A program made the translations under genes and the position numbers. The notes below the pieces were generated by a model that searched no databases, was not told the origin of the DNA, and saw nothing but the letters and a program-made list of their open reading frames with translations. This document shows, piece after piece, positions 1 through 10,614 of a stretch of DNA of 64,000 bases (position 1 is its first letter; each line of letters starts with the position of its first letter). Source of the DNA: Gracilariopsis chorda (lineage: Eukaryota > Rhodophyta > Florideophyceae > Gracilariales > Gracilariaceae); the NCBI GenBank assembly GCA_003194525.1, contig NBIV01000019.1, forward strand, positions 432,469 to 496,468, read 5' to 3'.

Positions 1-512
1 GTACAGAAAATGGGACAATGAATAGTCAGATTCTAGAGTGGTTTATGAAACAAGTTAACAACTTTGTTCGAACGCATGTTCGAGAGTCGATTTCTTACTT
101 TCTAACGATGGATGGTCGCTCTTTGCGCAAAGGAATTCGCTGGGTTGTTAAATATCAGAAAAACCGATGCATTCCTGATATCAAACCGGCCAACACCTCA
201 CATATACTCCAACCCTGCGACCGTCGTATCAACAAAACATTTAGAAAGTCGCTTCGATACTTAAGAGATTTGTTCGCACGCTCGGTAGTCCCCGAGACTT
301 GTATACGTCGATTCGACCTGGCGTGTGCATTTTATGCACATCAGACAATCTCTCCTCCAATCATGAAGTACCAGTTTGACGAAACAGGCCTGTTCCCTTC
401 CAACCCGGATTTTGAGAAAAGTTACAAACGAGAAGAGCCGCAAGAGGTTAGTTTGAAGGTCGCTTTGCTTGAACACGTCGAGGACAGAACTCGACACGTC
501 CAAAAGAGATAA
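1..512 (+). pseudogene. pogo-like DDE transposase, C-terminal part
   Basis: The frame is open from about base 18 to the stop at 512 (164 residues). It contains NTSHILQPCD followed by INKTF, the conserved block of pogo/jerky-type DDE_1 transposases in which an asparagine-rich loop and a Q-P-x-D signature close the catalytic core. The nucleic-acid-binding N-terminus and the first catalytic aspartates would lie before the window, so this is the end of a transposase cut by the window edge or already truncated. Downstream, several frames still give a lysine- and glutamate-rich, coiled-coil-like tail (about 750-1,000), typical of this family, but broken by stops. The family assignment comes from motif recognition. 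Whether the piece is a dead remnant cannot be settled without the upstream sequence. Confidence 0.7.
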
Positions 513-1527
513 ACCGATTGAGATGTTTGCAGCAAAGCCCGTCACATTTTAGCAACCGGAACAAGCAATGTGAAACGCCACAAACGTTTCCAACTTCTCC
601 GAAACGCAGAGACAGCCAGTCGCATCATAATGAATGCAATAACCCCGATAAATAGGGAGAAAGAGGTACTGAGAGACGTTCATTCGCAACCAAAGTTAGT
701 CATGTTAGGCTGTGGATGGAGCGCCGGCAGAACATAAAATGGTAGCCCAGATGCTTGGAAATCGACGAAAGAAAGAGACGAATAAACTTGAAAAGGAGAA
801 GAACATTCTGCTTCAAACACAGCGTAGGACGGCAGAACAGGAATAAAAGAGGCTCCGAAAGTGCAACTTCAAGCACAGTTTGCACGACAAGCAGAACGTG
901 CGGAAAAGGGAGTGAAGAAGCATTCCATAAAAGTTCGTGAACGCATTATTAAGAGTTGAGTGTGGGGCGTCAAACAGAAGCGGCGGTGGATCTTGGCTCG
1001 GATATCGCAGAGAGAAAAGGCGAGCTTGTTGGAAGCTATGGGAACCACTGCAGAAGTTGTGGCAGGCGTGTTATGCAGCGCTATAGGTGTTCAACAGATT
1101 CCATATTTGATCTTTAAACCCGTGTAAAGGTGATGGGACAATAGGGAGCGGTATTTATAGACTAGAGGGGTAGCACGAAAAAGATAGAAGCTTGCGCTGT
1201 AATCAGTGTAAGGAGCGGAGTACGCCGAAGCGATTGCACAACATTTCAAAGGTCAAATTCAAATTGTTTCTGAGACATCTTGGGAACATTTGAAAAGTGT
1301 ACAATTCAAGCCTTTTCTGAACGCGAAGTGACCACAATAAACTGTAGCCCAGCCCTTCGGGCTGAGCTGAACCCCCCACTAGCCAAGTTTGGCAACTTCA
1401 TTTTACTTCAGAGTGGCTGGCACCGCAATTTTCCCTGCATTGCCAACCACCAAGAAACAAGTACACAGTCAACATGCAGCAGCAGCCAATAAGCTTTTTA
1501 GCTTTGCTGCTACTGCTTCTGAATTTT
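513..1527. other. decayed tail of the pogo-like element; no gene seen
   Basis: Short plus-strand pieces rich in K, E, R and Q (about 750-950 and 990-1,130) look like the remains of the charged tail that follows the pogo-like core. Stops and frame changes interrupt them. No terminal inverted repeat, RNA gene or other coding region was found. Confidence 0.45.
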
Positions 1528-1531
1528 TTAA

Positions 1532-1545
1532 CCCTTTTGGAACGG
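1532..1545 (+). repeat. piggyBac left terminal inverted repeat
   Basis: CCCTTTTGGAACGG directly follows TTAA and matches the right end at 12 of 14 positions when that end is inverted. Confidence 0.7.
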
Positions 1546-3037
1546 CTTGCTTATGTCTATCTTGATAAGCATGGGCAAGCTCTATCATTGTACAAAGGTT
1601 TGTAAACGGACAAGTGGCAAATTCTCTCTTGGCCAAGTGGGTTGTTGGCTTATGTCTATTTAGATATACATAAGCCATCCACTCACATTGGCTAGATATG
1701 GATTGAACATTAGTGATGGCCTACACAAAAACATTTTTTGTCATGAAAACTAGCTTGATATGGCACTATCTACGTACATTGCACTTCGGACTGCAATCAG
1801 CGCTGCTCGTGCAAAAGTGTCGGCGCCATCACAAAACGGTGAGGCAGGGGGACCAAACTTAGCACTGAAGTAGGCTAAAAAGGGTGTCCTTGTAGCTGAA
1901 AGCCCCGTAGAGATGAAAATGATAAACAGAAAGAGCGTAAAAATGGAAATGCAGGGACCAAAAGGTCTCAACTTGCTAAGAAAATATGGAAAAAAGAGGA
2001 AGAGCAAAATTCTAAATCCCATAAAACTTCTTCAAAAATTCTTGAAACGGTGCGCAACCAAAGACTTACGTCAATGGCCACCAGAAGTCAGACTCCCAGC
2101 TTCCGTTCAGACACTCTGGATGTTTAGCAATTTCTGTAGCCTATCTACTTCTGCGCTAACCAGACGCAGACTCGTACAATCCCTATAGGGCTTCCAAAGG
2201 AGAGCTACTAACAACGAGATATGCTTTCAATCTGTATCCAATCTGGCCCTTTGCAGGAAATGTTGCACGGGACGTTGCCTGCGGACAGCTTCCCGTCCAG
2301 CACTTCCGTCTGGAAATCGCCAGGTCCTTTGACCGACACTATTGTCCGAGCAGAGCTCTGGTGGGGCTCAAAAACGACAGACGCACCTTTGGTACCCACT
2401 GCGCGTCTCCTGTCCACGCTTGAAGCGCTTTAACCGGTCTTAGCGAAGGCAGTGCCCCACCCCAAGTATGCATCTAGTGGCAAACGCCTTACTAAATGCA
2501 GATGATCGTTGAATGGTTGATTAAAAGAGTTACAAAGGTTGGAGGGTGAGGTATGTGTGTGAATTTGATGTTGAACTGAGTCCAGACCAAAGTCCAGGCC
2601 TCATCTTCCCCTTGTATAGCGTCTAAAACCACTTAAAACAACGAAAGAACGCACTACTACTTTCTACTTACTCATGTGTGCGTCTAGGTTACTCCATTGG
2701 CTTCTAGCAGACTCTGGAGCTGCACACTAACCAATGAAACTCCCTCTCCTGGCGCCAGAGTCACTTAAATACAGTAGCACGGCTGGCCCAGCAAAGCAAA
2801 TAATGCTCTAGGAGCTGCTGGAACACTCTACACGTGTGTCCCAGCAGTGCCGGAACATTCTACACGTTTCGCGACCAACAAATAGCGGGGTTTTTGCAGC
2901 TCCCGGCTCTTCCCCTGTTGTGGGCAATGACCCAGAGAGGCGCCAAAACATATGGTCAGTAGCTTTTGCTGTCTTGTGGCCGTAACCAAACATCAATTTC
3001 GAAACAGTAACACGTTAACTCTGACCAAACAATTGTG
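1546..3037. other. piggyBac left arm, no recognised gene
   Basis: The arm separates the left terminal repeat from the transposase. It has an imperfect hairpin near 1,647-1,677 (arms GGCTTATGT and ACATAAGCC) and open stretches at 1,913-2,188 and 2,221-2,433 on the plus strand. The second ends in a serine/threonine/proline-rich peptide. Neither resembles a family known to me. A GC-rich stretch at about 2,800-2,960 precedes the transposase start and may hold its promoter. Confidence 0.35.
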
Positions 3038-4922
3038 ATGCAAATCGAACAAACAAATGCTGAAAGCGATATTCACAGCGTAGGAGACATTGTTTGGGAT
3101 GAACAAGACGTAGACGAGTTTTTCTTCTCGGGACTAGAAGCATCTGAGCCAAAACAATTGTTTCAAACCGTTCCCTACTGCAGAAAATGGGAAGCAAACA
3201 GCGGGCTCTACTTGTCTAAACATGGACTAATCAAACGTGCATAAGCTCACAAACGTGAATGAGGGCTTAAGAACTTATTTCTGAACAACTCATATCCCCA
3301 ATGTATAAGAACCTGGACAAGTAAGGAACTCACCAAGCGAGGTCGTCGGACCAAACCTATCAGAACAGACGAGCTGAAAGCATATTTTGGCATTGAACTA
3401 GCAACGTTACATCGAATGAACAGATTAAAGGACTACTGGCATAAATCTGATATACTTGGAAATCCTTTCTTCAAAAAAACAATGAGTAGAGATACCTTTC
3501 TAATCATTCGTTCTGCTTTACGCCTCTATGCTTCGTATGACAGTGATGTTGCTGTTGTAGATCCACTGTGGCACAGCAGGCAAATCTTGGAACACTTTCT
3601 CCGAAATACAGCTACGCTTGCGGTGCCAATCGGTGTCAGCTCTGCGGATGAGAACACTATCAGGTGCAAGGGCAGGACTGCAGCAAGGTCTTATATGAAG
3701 TCAAAGCCTGTAAAATTTGGCATTCCGTTATACGCTGTTGTGAGTTGGAAGCACGCTTACCTTCTCAGTTTTCAAGACAACGGGTCTGGAAACAAATCTG
3801 GAATTATCTCCGGTTCACCGGTACACCAACATATTCCGAAATCTGCGCGGAGTGGTGGAACGAAAGGTTGACGGCAAATTGGTGTCCAAAAGTACTGCTT
3901 CGGCATTATGGTGGGCACAAATGGCGCATCAGACGCAACTGCACCCTGCAAAACAGGGTGGTCGTTTTTTTGTTATGGACAATTTCTATACTCGGCACTT
4001 GCAAGGGCGCCAACTTGATATAATGAGTGATTGTGAATGTAAGATATTGGGTACTGTTCGTTTCAACAACGTTGATGGTCCGAATAGACCCGCTTTGAAA
4101 GATGCTATAGAGAGCCTTAGAAATGCGAGCCCTGGTGATTGGCGCCGGGTGCAAGTGTACAACCAAGGGAACACAGCAGAATCGCCGTTGACAATTGCCG
4201 AGAAGTGCGGGTTTGTGGTTTTCAAAGATCGGTCCATAGTTGCATTCTACAAAAACAATTTAGCGGACACACCAATAGCTCGCGTTCACCAACCTGATGA
4301 TGCACATGCTGTGATGTGTGTACATGGACTGGTCCCATTGCTGCGCTGGACCGGTAGCGAAGCTCTCAATCGCACAAAGGTTTATGCGCCTGCCGTTATC
4401 GTGGCCTACAATTTATTCATGAATGGCGTGGATCGTTGCGACCAGTTACGGTCTACGACGGCAACAGTGCAAAAAGAAAGACGGGTTACAATGAGTATTC
4501 TAACTTTTATTCTGGACGCAAGTGTCATCAATGCTCATGCTCTTCTCAAAGCGATAACCAAATCTGTGGAGTCGATCATAGATATAACGCTCATGAAGCA
4601 GCGTATAATTGAACAGCTTGTCCGGGACTACGCTGATTATCAGCAAACACGCGTTACCCTTCCACCAATATCGAGACGTACTCACCCTGTCTGTTTGGAC
4701 ACACAGGAAGCCACTGCCGGTGGTAATCGGCACTTGCTGTTCGAAACCGAGAACAGAAAAAGTGTGCACTGCTTTCTTTGCAGTTTGCGGAGCGAAAAAG
4801 GTCGTGGGGGATATACGTTCTACTCCTGCTGCCAGTGCCACCTTGGGTTCCATGTGAATTGTTTCACCTCCTTCCACTTCAAGGATTCTTTCCGTGATGC
4901 TCGCCCTGGAGCACCACAATAG
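3038..4922 (+). pseudogene. piggyBac transposase, degraded
   Basis: This is the DDE enzyme that would excise and insert the surrounding transposon at TTAA. The start is the ATG at 3,038. Two in-frame stops (near 3,242 and 3,257) and one frameshift (about 3,760-3,800) break it. The catalytic aspartates remain: one in SADENTIRCKGR (about 3,647), one in FFVMDNFYTR (about 3,978), and those in YNLFMNGVDRCDQ (about 4,431 and 4,440). A C-terminal cysteine-rich zinc domain follows at about 4,770-4,880, with C-x2-C, SCCQC and HVNC. Total length, about 620 codons, is normal for the family. The intact catalytic set despite three lesions suggests recent death, or sequence error at some lesions. Domain assignment is firm; activity is unlikely as read. 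Confidence 0.88.
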
Positions 4923-4953
4923 CCACCTTCAAGTTGCTTGGATCAAAGTAAAC

Positions 4954-5478
4954 CTATTCTTCATTGAACCTCATATACGCCCCTGTTGTATCTGGCCAGA
5001 TCCGTCTCACTGCCTCTAGAACGCATATTTGAATCCTTACTTCTTTTCCCAGAAATCCGTATCTCTCGTAAATGTATCTCTTGTATGCTGATTTTCTTGC
5101 CTCATTATTACATGAAGAGTACTTTCCAATTGCGGGATGCGTGACAGCTACGGCTTCTACTACTGCCTGACCGAAGTGTATAAAGTAACACGGTGTGCCA
5201 CCACACTTAACGCACATAACATCTTCGTTGTAGGAGTCTAAACTCTGTAGGTGCACAGAATGGCCGACGGATGGGGATTGGGCATCTTCAAGTTCCCCTG
5301 TTGCTTGCCTGGCTATTTCTGTTGGGTTTTTGGGCGCCGCATTTTCCAAATTCCTTGAAGCAGGTGTCAAACCAGTGGTAACCTCGCGTTCGATATTGCT
5401 CACTGTAGCAATTCCATCAACGACAATATCTGCGTCATACTGAGAAGCTGGTATGGAGTGGAACAGATTATTCTCCAT
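4954..5478 (-). CDS. piggyBac-borne accessory protein, convergent with the transposase
   Basis: The frame is intact from ATG 5,478 (174 residues); a GTG at 5,550 would give 198. Its stop lies only 31 bp from the transposase stop, so the two genes converge tail to tail inside one transposon. The first half is low-complexity and polar. The second half has a cysteine cluster (CVKCGGTPC, then FG), then RKSAYKRYIYERYGFLGK, then a C-V-L-E-A-V-R helix and PDTTGAYMRF at the very end. The order of cysteines, R-x2-AY, GFLGK, CV, IR/VR, PD and a C-terminal Y-M-x-F resembles the cytosolic 'ballast' domain of animal P2X7 receptors and its stand-alone relatives. That similarity is from memory and uncertain. 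There are no membrane segments. Function is unknown; open coding next to a dead transposase is notable. Confidence 0.6.
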   Translation of the reverse strand: MENNLFHSIPASQYDADIVVDGIATVSNIEREVTTGLTPASRNLENAAPKNPTEIARQATGELEDAQSPSVGHSVHLQSLDSYNEDVMCVKCGGTPCYFIHFGQAVVEAVAVTHPAIGKYSSCNNEARKSAYKRYIYERYGFLGKEVRIQICVLEAVRRIWPDTTGAYMRFNEE

Positions 5479-5550
5479 AGCAAAGCGGTAAGTAATACTC
5501 GATAGCAGAACTGATTCGAGCTCAGTCGTCTCCGGACTCTCCGTTACCAC

Positions 5551-6869
5551 GGTTCAATAGTATCAACCGATCTTAGGAGACCTTTGATTTGCTCCAAGCA
5601 CTTCGTTAGAGAAGTTGTCCAAGAACACATGTGTCCCCTGCGCTATGTAGCTTCGATCTGAAAATAAAACACTGTGCCAGTTTCATCTCTCAATAGCGAC
5701 GCTCCTCGGGTCGTAGCACAATCCTGTAACGATGAGTGCACTACTTGAGAAACAATATCGTTGACAGAGAATTATTGAAACGAATCCCACTGGTGTAGAA
5801 CCTGATCGATACGCGTACACACGCCACACACCAGCGAAGCCTCTAAAACTTTGCGCAACAAGAACCAATCAACTCGTACACAAAACCAGGACGTTTCGTA
5901 TAACAATGCGAGATAGAGAGCAGAAACAAAAAACTCGAGGAAACGCAGTCAAGAGGCGACAGTATAGCGGCCGCAAGCTACGAAACGGATTGACGATACG
6001 AGATTTGTAGCAAACAATGAGTAAAGCCTGTTTGAGCGACAGGAACTAGAAGGAAACGTTGGATGCAGATCAGCATGATATGGCAGGCGGTTCGTAGTTC
6101 GGGCGTGTTGACTTTTGTTGGGCAGGAAGGCGGGGCGTCACTGAGCTCTATTGTGCGCTCCAGTGTTCTGCGTTCCAGCTTAGCTGAACTCCGGAGTGCT
6201 TATTGGGCAGCTGTAGTCGCCTGCTGATTGGCTGAAGCTTATGTATATCCATGTCGGTCATAAGAGCAAGTCTACCAGTGCTATCTGATATAGACACGCG
6301 TCTAGAAAATAACACTCAATTTAGCATCCCAAAAAATGCGCAAGTCTACCACTCTACCAGACTAGTGCTATATATCGTGCGTGCACGACTCCGAGTACAA
6401 GCTCCGTCGACCGATCAGCTCATTTGAGGTGTGCTTGATCGCCTCGACTCCACATGACTGTTTGTTTGCCTCTCTCACAGTAAGAGTTCCCTTCCGTCAT
6501 GACTACCCAACGTAGCAATCTAATGCATCTATACATGCGATATCGAACAAACGCAGGTCTGCAGGTCTAGGAGCAACTTCACTTATTCACAAACGAACGT
6601 TTTGAACAGGGAAAGAGAATGGGAGGAACTGCTGCCCAGTTGCGCAAAAGTTCCTTTCCCGCGCGTTCTACCCGCCAAAATCATGGTCAATATAGAACCA
6701 ATGCACTCATTGGTCGATGAAGTGCTCAATGATCATTGAAATTTCGAACCACGGTTGCCATTCTTATCTCTATATTCGCCGCGTATTGAAACCAGAATAG
6801 CAATCACACTGTCCATATGACAACGACAAATGGCAATAACAACGCTCATAGGGATGCAAAGCGCGCCTC
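5551..6869. other. piggyBac right arm with subterminal repeats
   Basis: No gene is recognisable. A motif near 6,264-6,291 (GCAAGTCTACCAGTGCTAT) recurs in looser form at 6,338-6,374 and, inverted, close to the right terminal repeat at about 11,860-11,890. A related GCAAGCTCTATCA lies near the left end (about 1,574). Such subterminal repeats are common transposase-binding sites in piggyBac-like elements. Confidence 0.4.
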
Positions 6870-7080
6870 TGTAAGAGAGGAGAGAGAATAGCAATTGAAG
6901 TTCACGTTTACTCACTGCAACGATGAAGCTTACTGCTTCCGTCGTTTGCTATGAGACTCTTGCCTTTTGTAGGCATGTCTCCGACCGTTCATATGTTTGA
7001 ATCACATTCAAACATATGAATTGAAATAAGCGGTCGTCGCTAACAGTAGTCTAAAAGGAGTAGCTTAATACTATATTACA
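6870..7080 (-). repeat. 3' LTR of chromovirus 1
   Basis: This 211-bp repeat lies downstream in element sense. It contains a perfect 15-bp inverted repeat (TTCATATGTTTGAAT, loop CAC) at 6,988-7,020, with further flanking complementarity (CGACCG with CGGTCG). Confidence 0.95.
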
Positions 7081-7094
7081 TTCACCCCCTTTTT
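7081..7094 (-). promoter_or_regulatory. polypurine tract of chromovirus 1
   Basis: On the minus strand AAAAAGGGGGTGAA runs directly into the TG of the 3' LTR, where plus-strand DNA synthesis is primed. Confidence 0.75.
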
Positions 7095-10000
7095 GAATCA
7101 GACGTCCTCGTCGATTCTTCAAATTCACGTATGCGATCCTTGCAGTTACTCAAGTCGCTTTTTGGCATCCAGATAGCATCTTCTTGTGCATCATTTTCAA
7201 AGTGTACCAAGTAGTATATCTTTCTACGCGATTTCTTCTTACCAAGGATTGCTTTCACTTCCTGTTCGATATTTCCATCAGCATCGATTACTACCGACAA
7301 TGTAGTATTATCATTCTCAGGCCTCACGTACTTCTTCAGTTTGGATACGTGAAATACATTGTGCGCACGATTCATTGTTGGCGGGAGCTCAACTTTGTAC
7401 GTCACAGGACCCATGACTTCGGTGATGGCGAGAGGACCAACAAAGTTTGGTCTCCACTTCTTCGGAAGGTCTGCACGAGATAACAGCCCGGAACCAGCAA
7501 GATTCAACATGACTAATTCTCCCACTTCAAAGGATATATGTCTTCTTTTCTTGTTGGTGTAGTATACCTGTTGTGCTTGTGCCACAGCGAGGTTGTCACG
7601 AGCAATTGTTTGAAACATTTTTCGTCATTCAAGCATATCAACTGCAGCTTGACAATATGAAACAGTTCTGGTTTCCTTCGACAGCTGCGATTGTGGCACA
7701 TGGCCGAGATCTACCTCAAACGGAGTGAGCCCTGTGCTCTTGTTCTTCGTAGAGTTAAATTTGAGCTCTAACTCGCTCAGAATCAAGTCCCAATCCTTAG
7801 GCTTGTTCTGAATAACATGACGTAGCATTTGGCTAAGTGTCCGAATTGTGATCTCACTCTGTCCGTCAGTCTGAGGTTGTCCCTTTGTTTCCATGTTCTT
7901 CTCGATGTTCAACATGTCTGTGATTCCTTCAAAATATTTCGATGTGAACAGCGGATCTCTATCCAAGATGATCCTATCCGGCATTCCGTGCTTGGAAAAC
8001 ACATGATCGAACAAAATCTGGACGACATCGCCAGATGTAATACGCTTAGTCGTGGGAATGAAAAGACTACGCTTCGAAAGTTTGTCCACGATGACAAACA
8101 CAGAGTCATTTCCTTTCGCGGAGGTTGGAAATTCAGTTAAGAAATCCATTGTTAACACTTTCCAACATTGCTCAGGAACCTTATGTGGCTGCAACATGCC
8201 TTTTTCTTTAGCTCGTTCTTCCTTGTTATGCTGACACGGAAGACAAGATCGCACATAATTCACAACATCCTTGTACATACCTTTCCATTAGAACAACCTG
8301 GCACATTGGTAAAACGTTTTCTCGATTCCAAAGTGAGGACAATTATGTACTTCAGCAATGGCTCGTCTCCGTAGATCTTCGGCTTGCGGGACGTAGAGTC
8401 TCTGTGTGCCTCCCGCTGTCCAGAAAAGTTTCTCGTCCTCAAACGTATAATTACTTACATACATCTGGACTTTCTTGGAGTGTTGCGTTCCTTTGTCCAA
8501 GAGACATGCTCTAAGCTCCTTTGACCATCTGTCATGAGCGTAAGCTTCTTGAATTCTTTGAACTAGAGTTGGGTCCTTCAGTTGTAATGAGTTAAACAGA
8601 GCTGGACTTTCCAAGATCCTGCTTAAGGCGTCGGCAGCGCCATTCATTGAGCCCGATAGGTGTTCAACTGTGAAATTGTAGCTCTGTAGTTCATCAATCC
8701 AACGCATCTGTCTTCCATTCAGCTTCGTTTTTGACTGTAGGTACTTGATCGGTTCATGATCTGTTCGTAGAACAAAAGGTCTGTCATGGAGATATACTGC
8801 CCAGGTTCTTAGTGCAATCATTACTGCCAAGAGTTCCTGGTCTCCTGTGTCCCATCTTGTTTCCGTATCCGTCAATCTATGCGATAGATATGCGACTGGA
8901 TGACCATTTGGCTCCAAAGTTGCTCCTACGGCAAACTTAGAGGCATCTGTTGTTAGAACAAATGGTTCTGTTGATGACGGGTGTTTGAAAAGTGGCGCAT
9001 TCGTAAGCTTCTGCTTCGCTTCGTCGAACGCACTCTGCTCACTCTCAGTCCATCTGAAATCTTTTCGTCGAACCAAATTAGTCAAGGGTAACACAATGCC
9101 TGAGTAATTCTTCATGTATCGTCTGTAGAAGTTAGCTAGGCCTAAGAACCTTTGCACTTCTTTGACAGTGTGTGGTGTTGGCCATTCCTGAACGGCTTTC
9201 ACCAGTCTTTGCTGCGTTCTAATTCCCTTAGAACTGACGTTGAAACCCAAGTACTGGACTTTCTCAAGTCCAAAAGCACACTTGCTTGGGCGAAGGTACA
9301 GCTTATGCTTTCGTAGTATCTCGAATACACGTTTCAGGTGTTGTCGGTGTTGTTCCATAGACGTGCTGTAGATCAAGATGTCATCAAGGTATAGTACCAT
9401 ACATTCACCTAGATGGTCCTGGAACAAACTGGCTAGTAGACGCGAGAATGCTGCTGGAGCGTTCGTCAATCCAAAGCATAAGACTCGCCACTCGAAAGAA
9501 CCAAACCGTGTTCTTATCGCAGTCTTGTGGCAGTCTTCCTCTTTCAATCGCATCTGGTGATATCCCCAAATCAGGTCGAGCTGTGAAAAAATATTTGCGC
9601 CAGCTACCTGATCAATTGGCTCGTCTATCAGCGGGATCGGGCTCGAATCGGGTATCGTGATCTTGTTTAAAGCCCTGTAGTCGCATACCATGCGTAAATC
9701 GCCGTTCTTCTTTTTCACAAAGAATACTGGAGCGCCAAATGGTGAGGAATATGGTCGGAGCAACCCTTTGTCAAGGTACTTCTGTAGTTGTACCTTAAGT
9801 CCTCTCAGCTCCTTCGGGGACAATCGGATTACTGGTCTTACTGGAGTAGGCTCTCCGGGCTTGAGATTGATTTTGAACTCCATCCCGCGCGTTGGGGGTA
9901 GCTTCTCTGGCAAGTCGTCACGAAAAATGTCATTATACTCGGTGAGAATGTCTCTGAATTCTTCCGTGGTATCCACTTTCTCTAAGTGGGATGGCACATC

Positions 10001-10614
10001 TTCAGTAATTCGTGCCACATACAACTCACAGTTGCCCTTCTTTAGTACCCGTGGTAGTTTCTTAAATGACATTCGCTTCAACGTTTTCGTGTTGCCGGAT
10101 TTTTAGATGGCCCTCGGAACGACCCTGACTCTGGAGCCATCTGGTCGCGTCAATAGTAGCTCATTACTAGACCAATTGATTTTCAGATTCCGCTGTTTCA
10201 ACCATGACCGCCCAAGAATGATGATTGGTATACTCTCTTCAATTCCCATGTCGATGAGAAAAGCATTTCGGTAGATAAAAATCCTCTTATGCTTAAAACT
10301 GCTGTAGTCTTACCAGCAACCGGTTTCAATGTCTTATCTCCGAGTTCAAAATCAACACCTTCTGTGTTCTCGACATCAAGACAACACTTTTTGGCTGTCT
10401 TCAATGCCATAGAATTATGAGAAGCAAACGAATCAACCACCACTCGAACAAGATGTCCGGCAAAACTTGCGTCGTACATCCAGTTATCCTCCTGTGCCAC
10501 GTTCAAGGCAGAGAGGCTAGGCATCTTACTGATGTCTCGAGGAGCCGCAACACTGTGCAGCAATACTAGTTTTTCTGGTTCGTCTTGTTTTGACCTTTTC
10601 CATCTCCGCGACAA
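7082..10614 (-). pseudogene. pol: Pol polyprotein of chromovirus 1 (PR-RT-RH-IN-chromodomain)
   Basis: The protease part (10,198-10,614) overlaps the end of gag in the -1 frame. Its active site reads VDSFASHNS where D-S/T-G is expected, and it shifts frame near 10,255. From about 10,105 down to 7,082 one frame of about 1,000 codons is interrupted only by TAA at about 10,105, TAA at about 8,286 (between CARLF and WKGM) and TGA at about 7,625. RT carries YLDDILIYS. RNase H has TTDASKFAVGATL. Integrase has the HFG...CLPCQ zinc-binding region, the D of VLTMDFL, and ILDRDPLF. The last 60 residues (VKAILGKKK to CKDRIREFEE) form a chromodomain, which in this group steers integration to modified histones. 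Apart from those lesions the protein is full length. Confidence 0.93.

Noticed and set aside
7082..10110. Alternative genetic code as the reason for stops in pol
   Set aside because: Both TAA and TGA interrupt element 1, while chromovirus 2 has a 1,172-codon frame without any stop. Standard code with mutation is enough.
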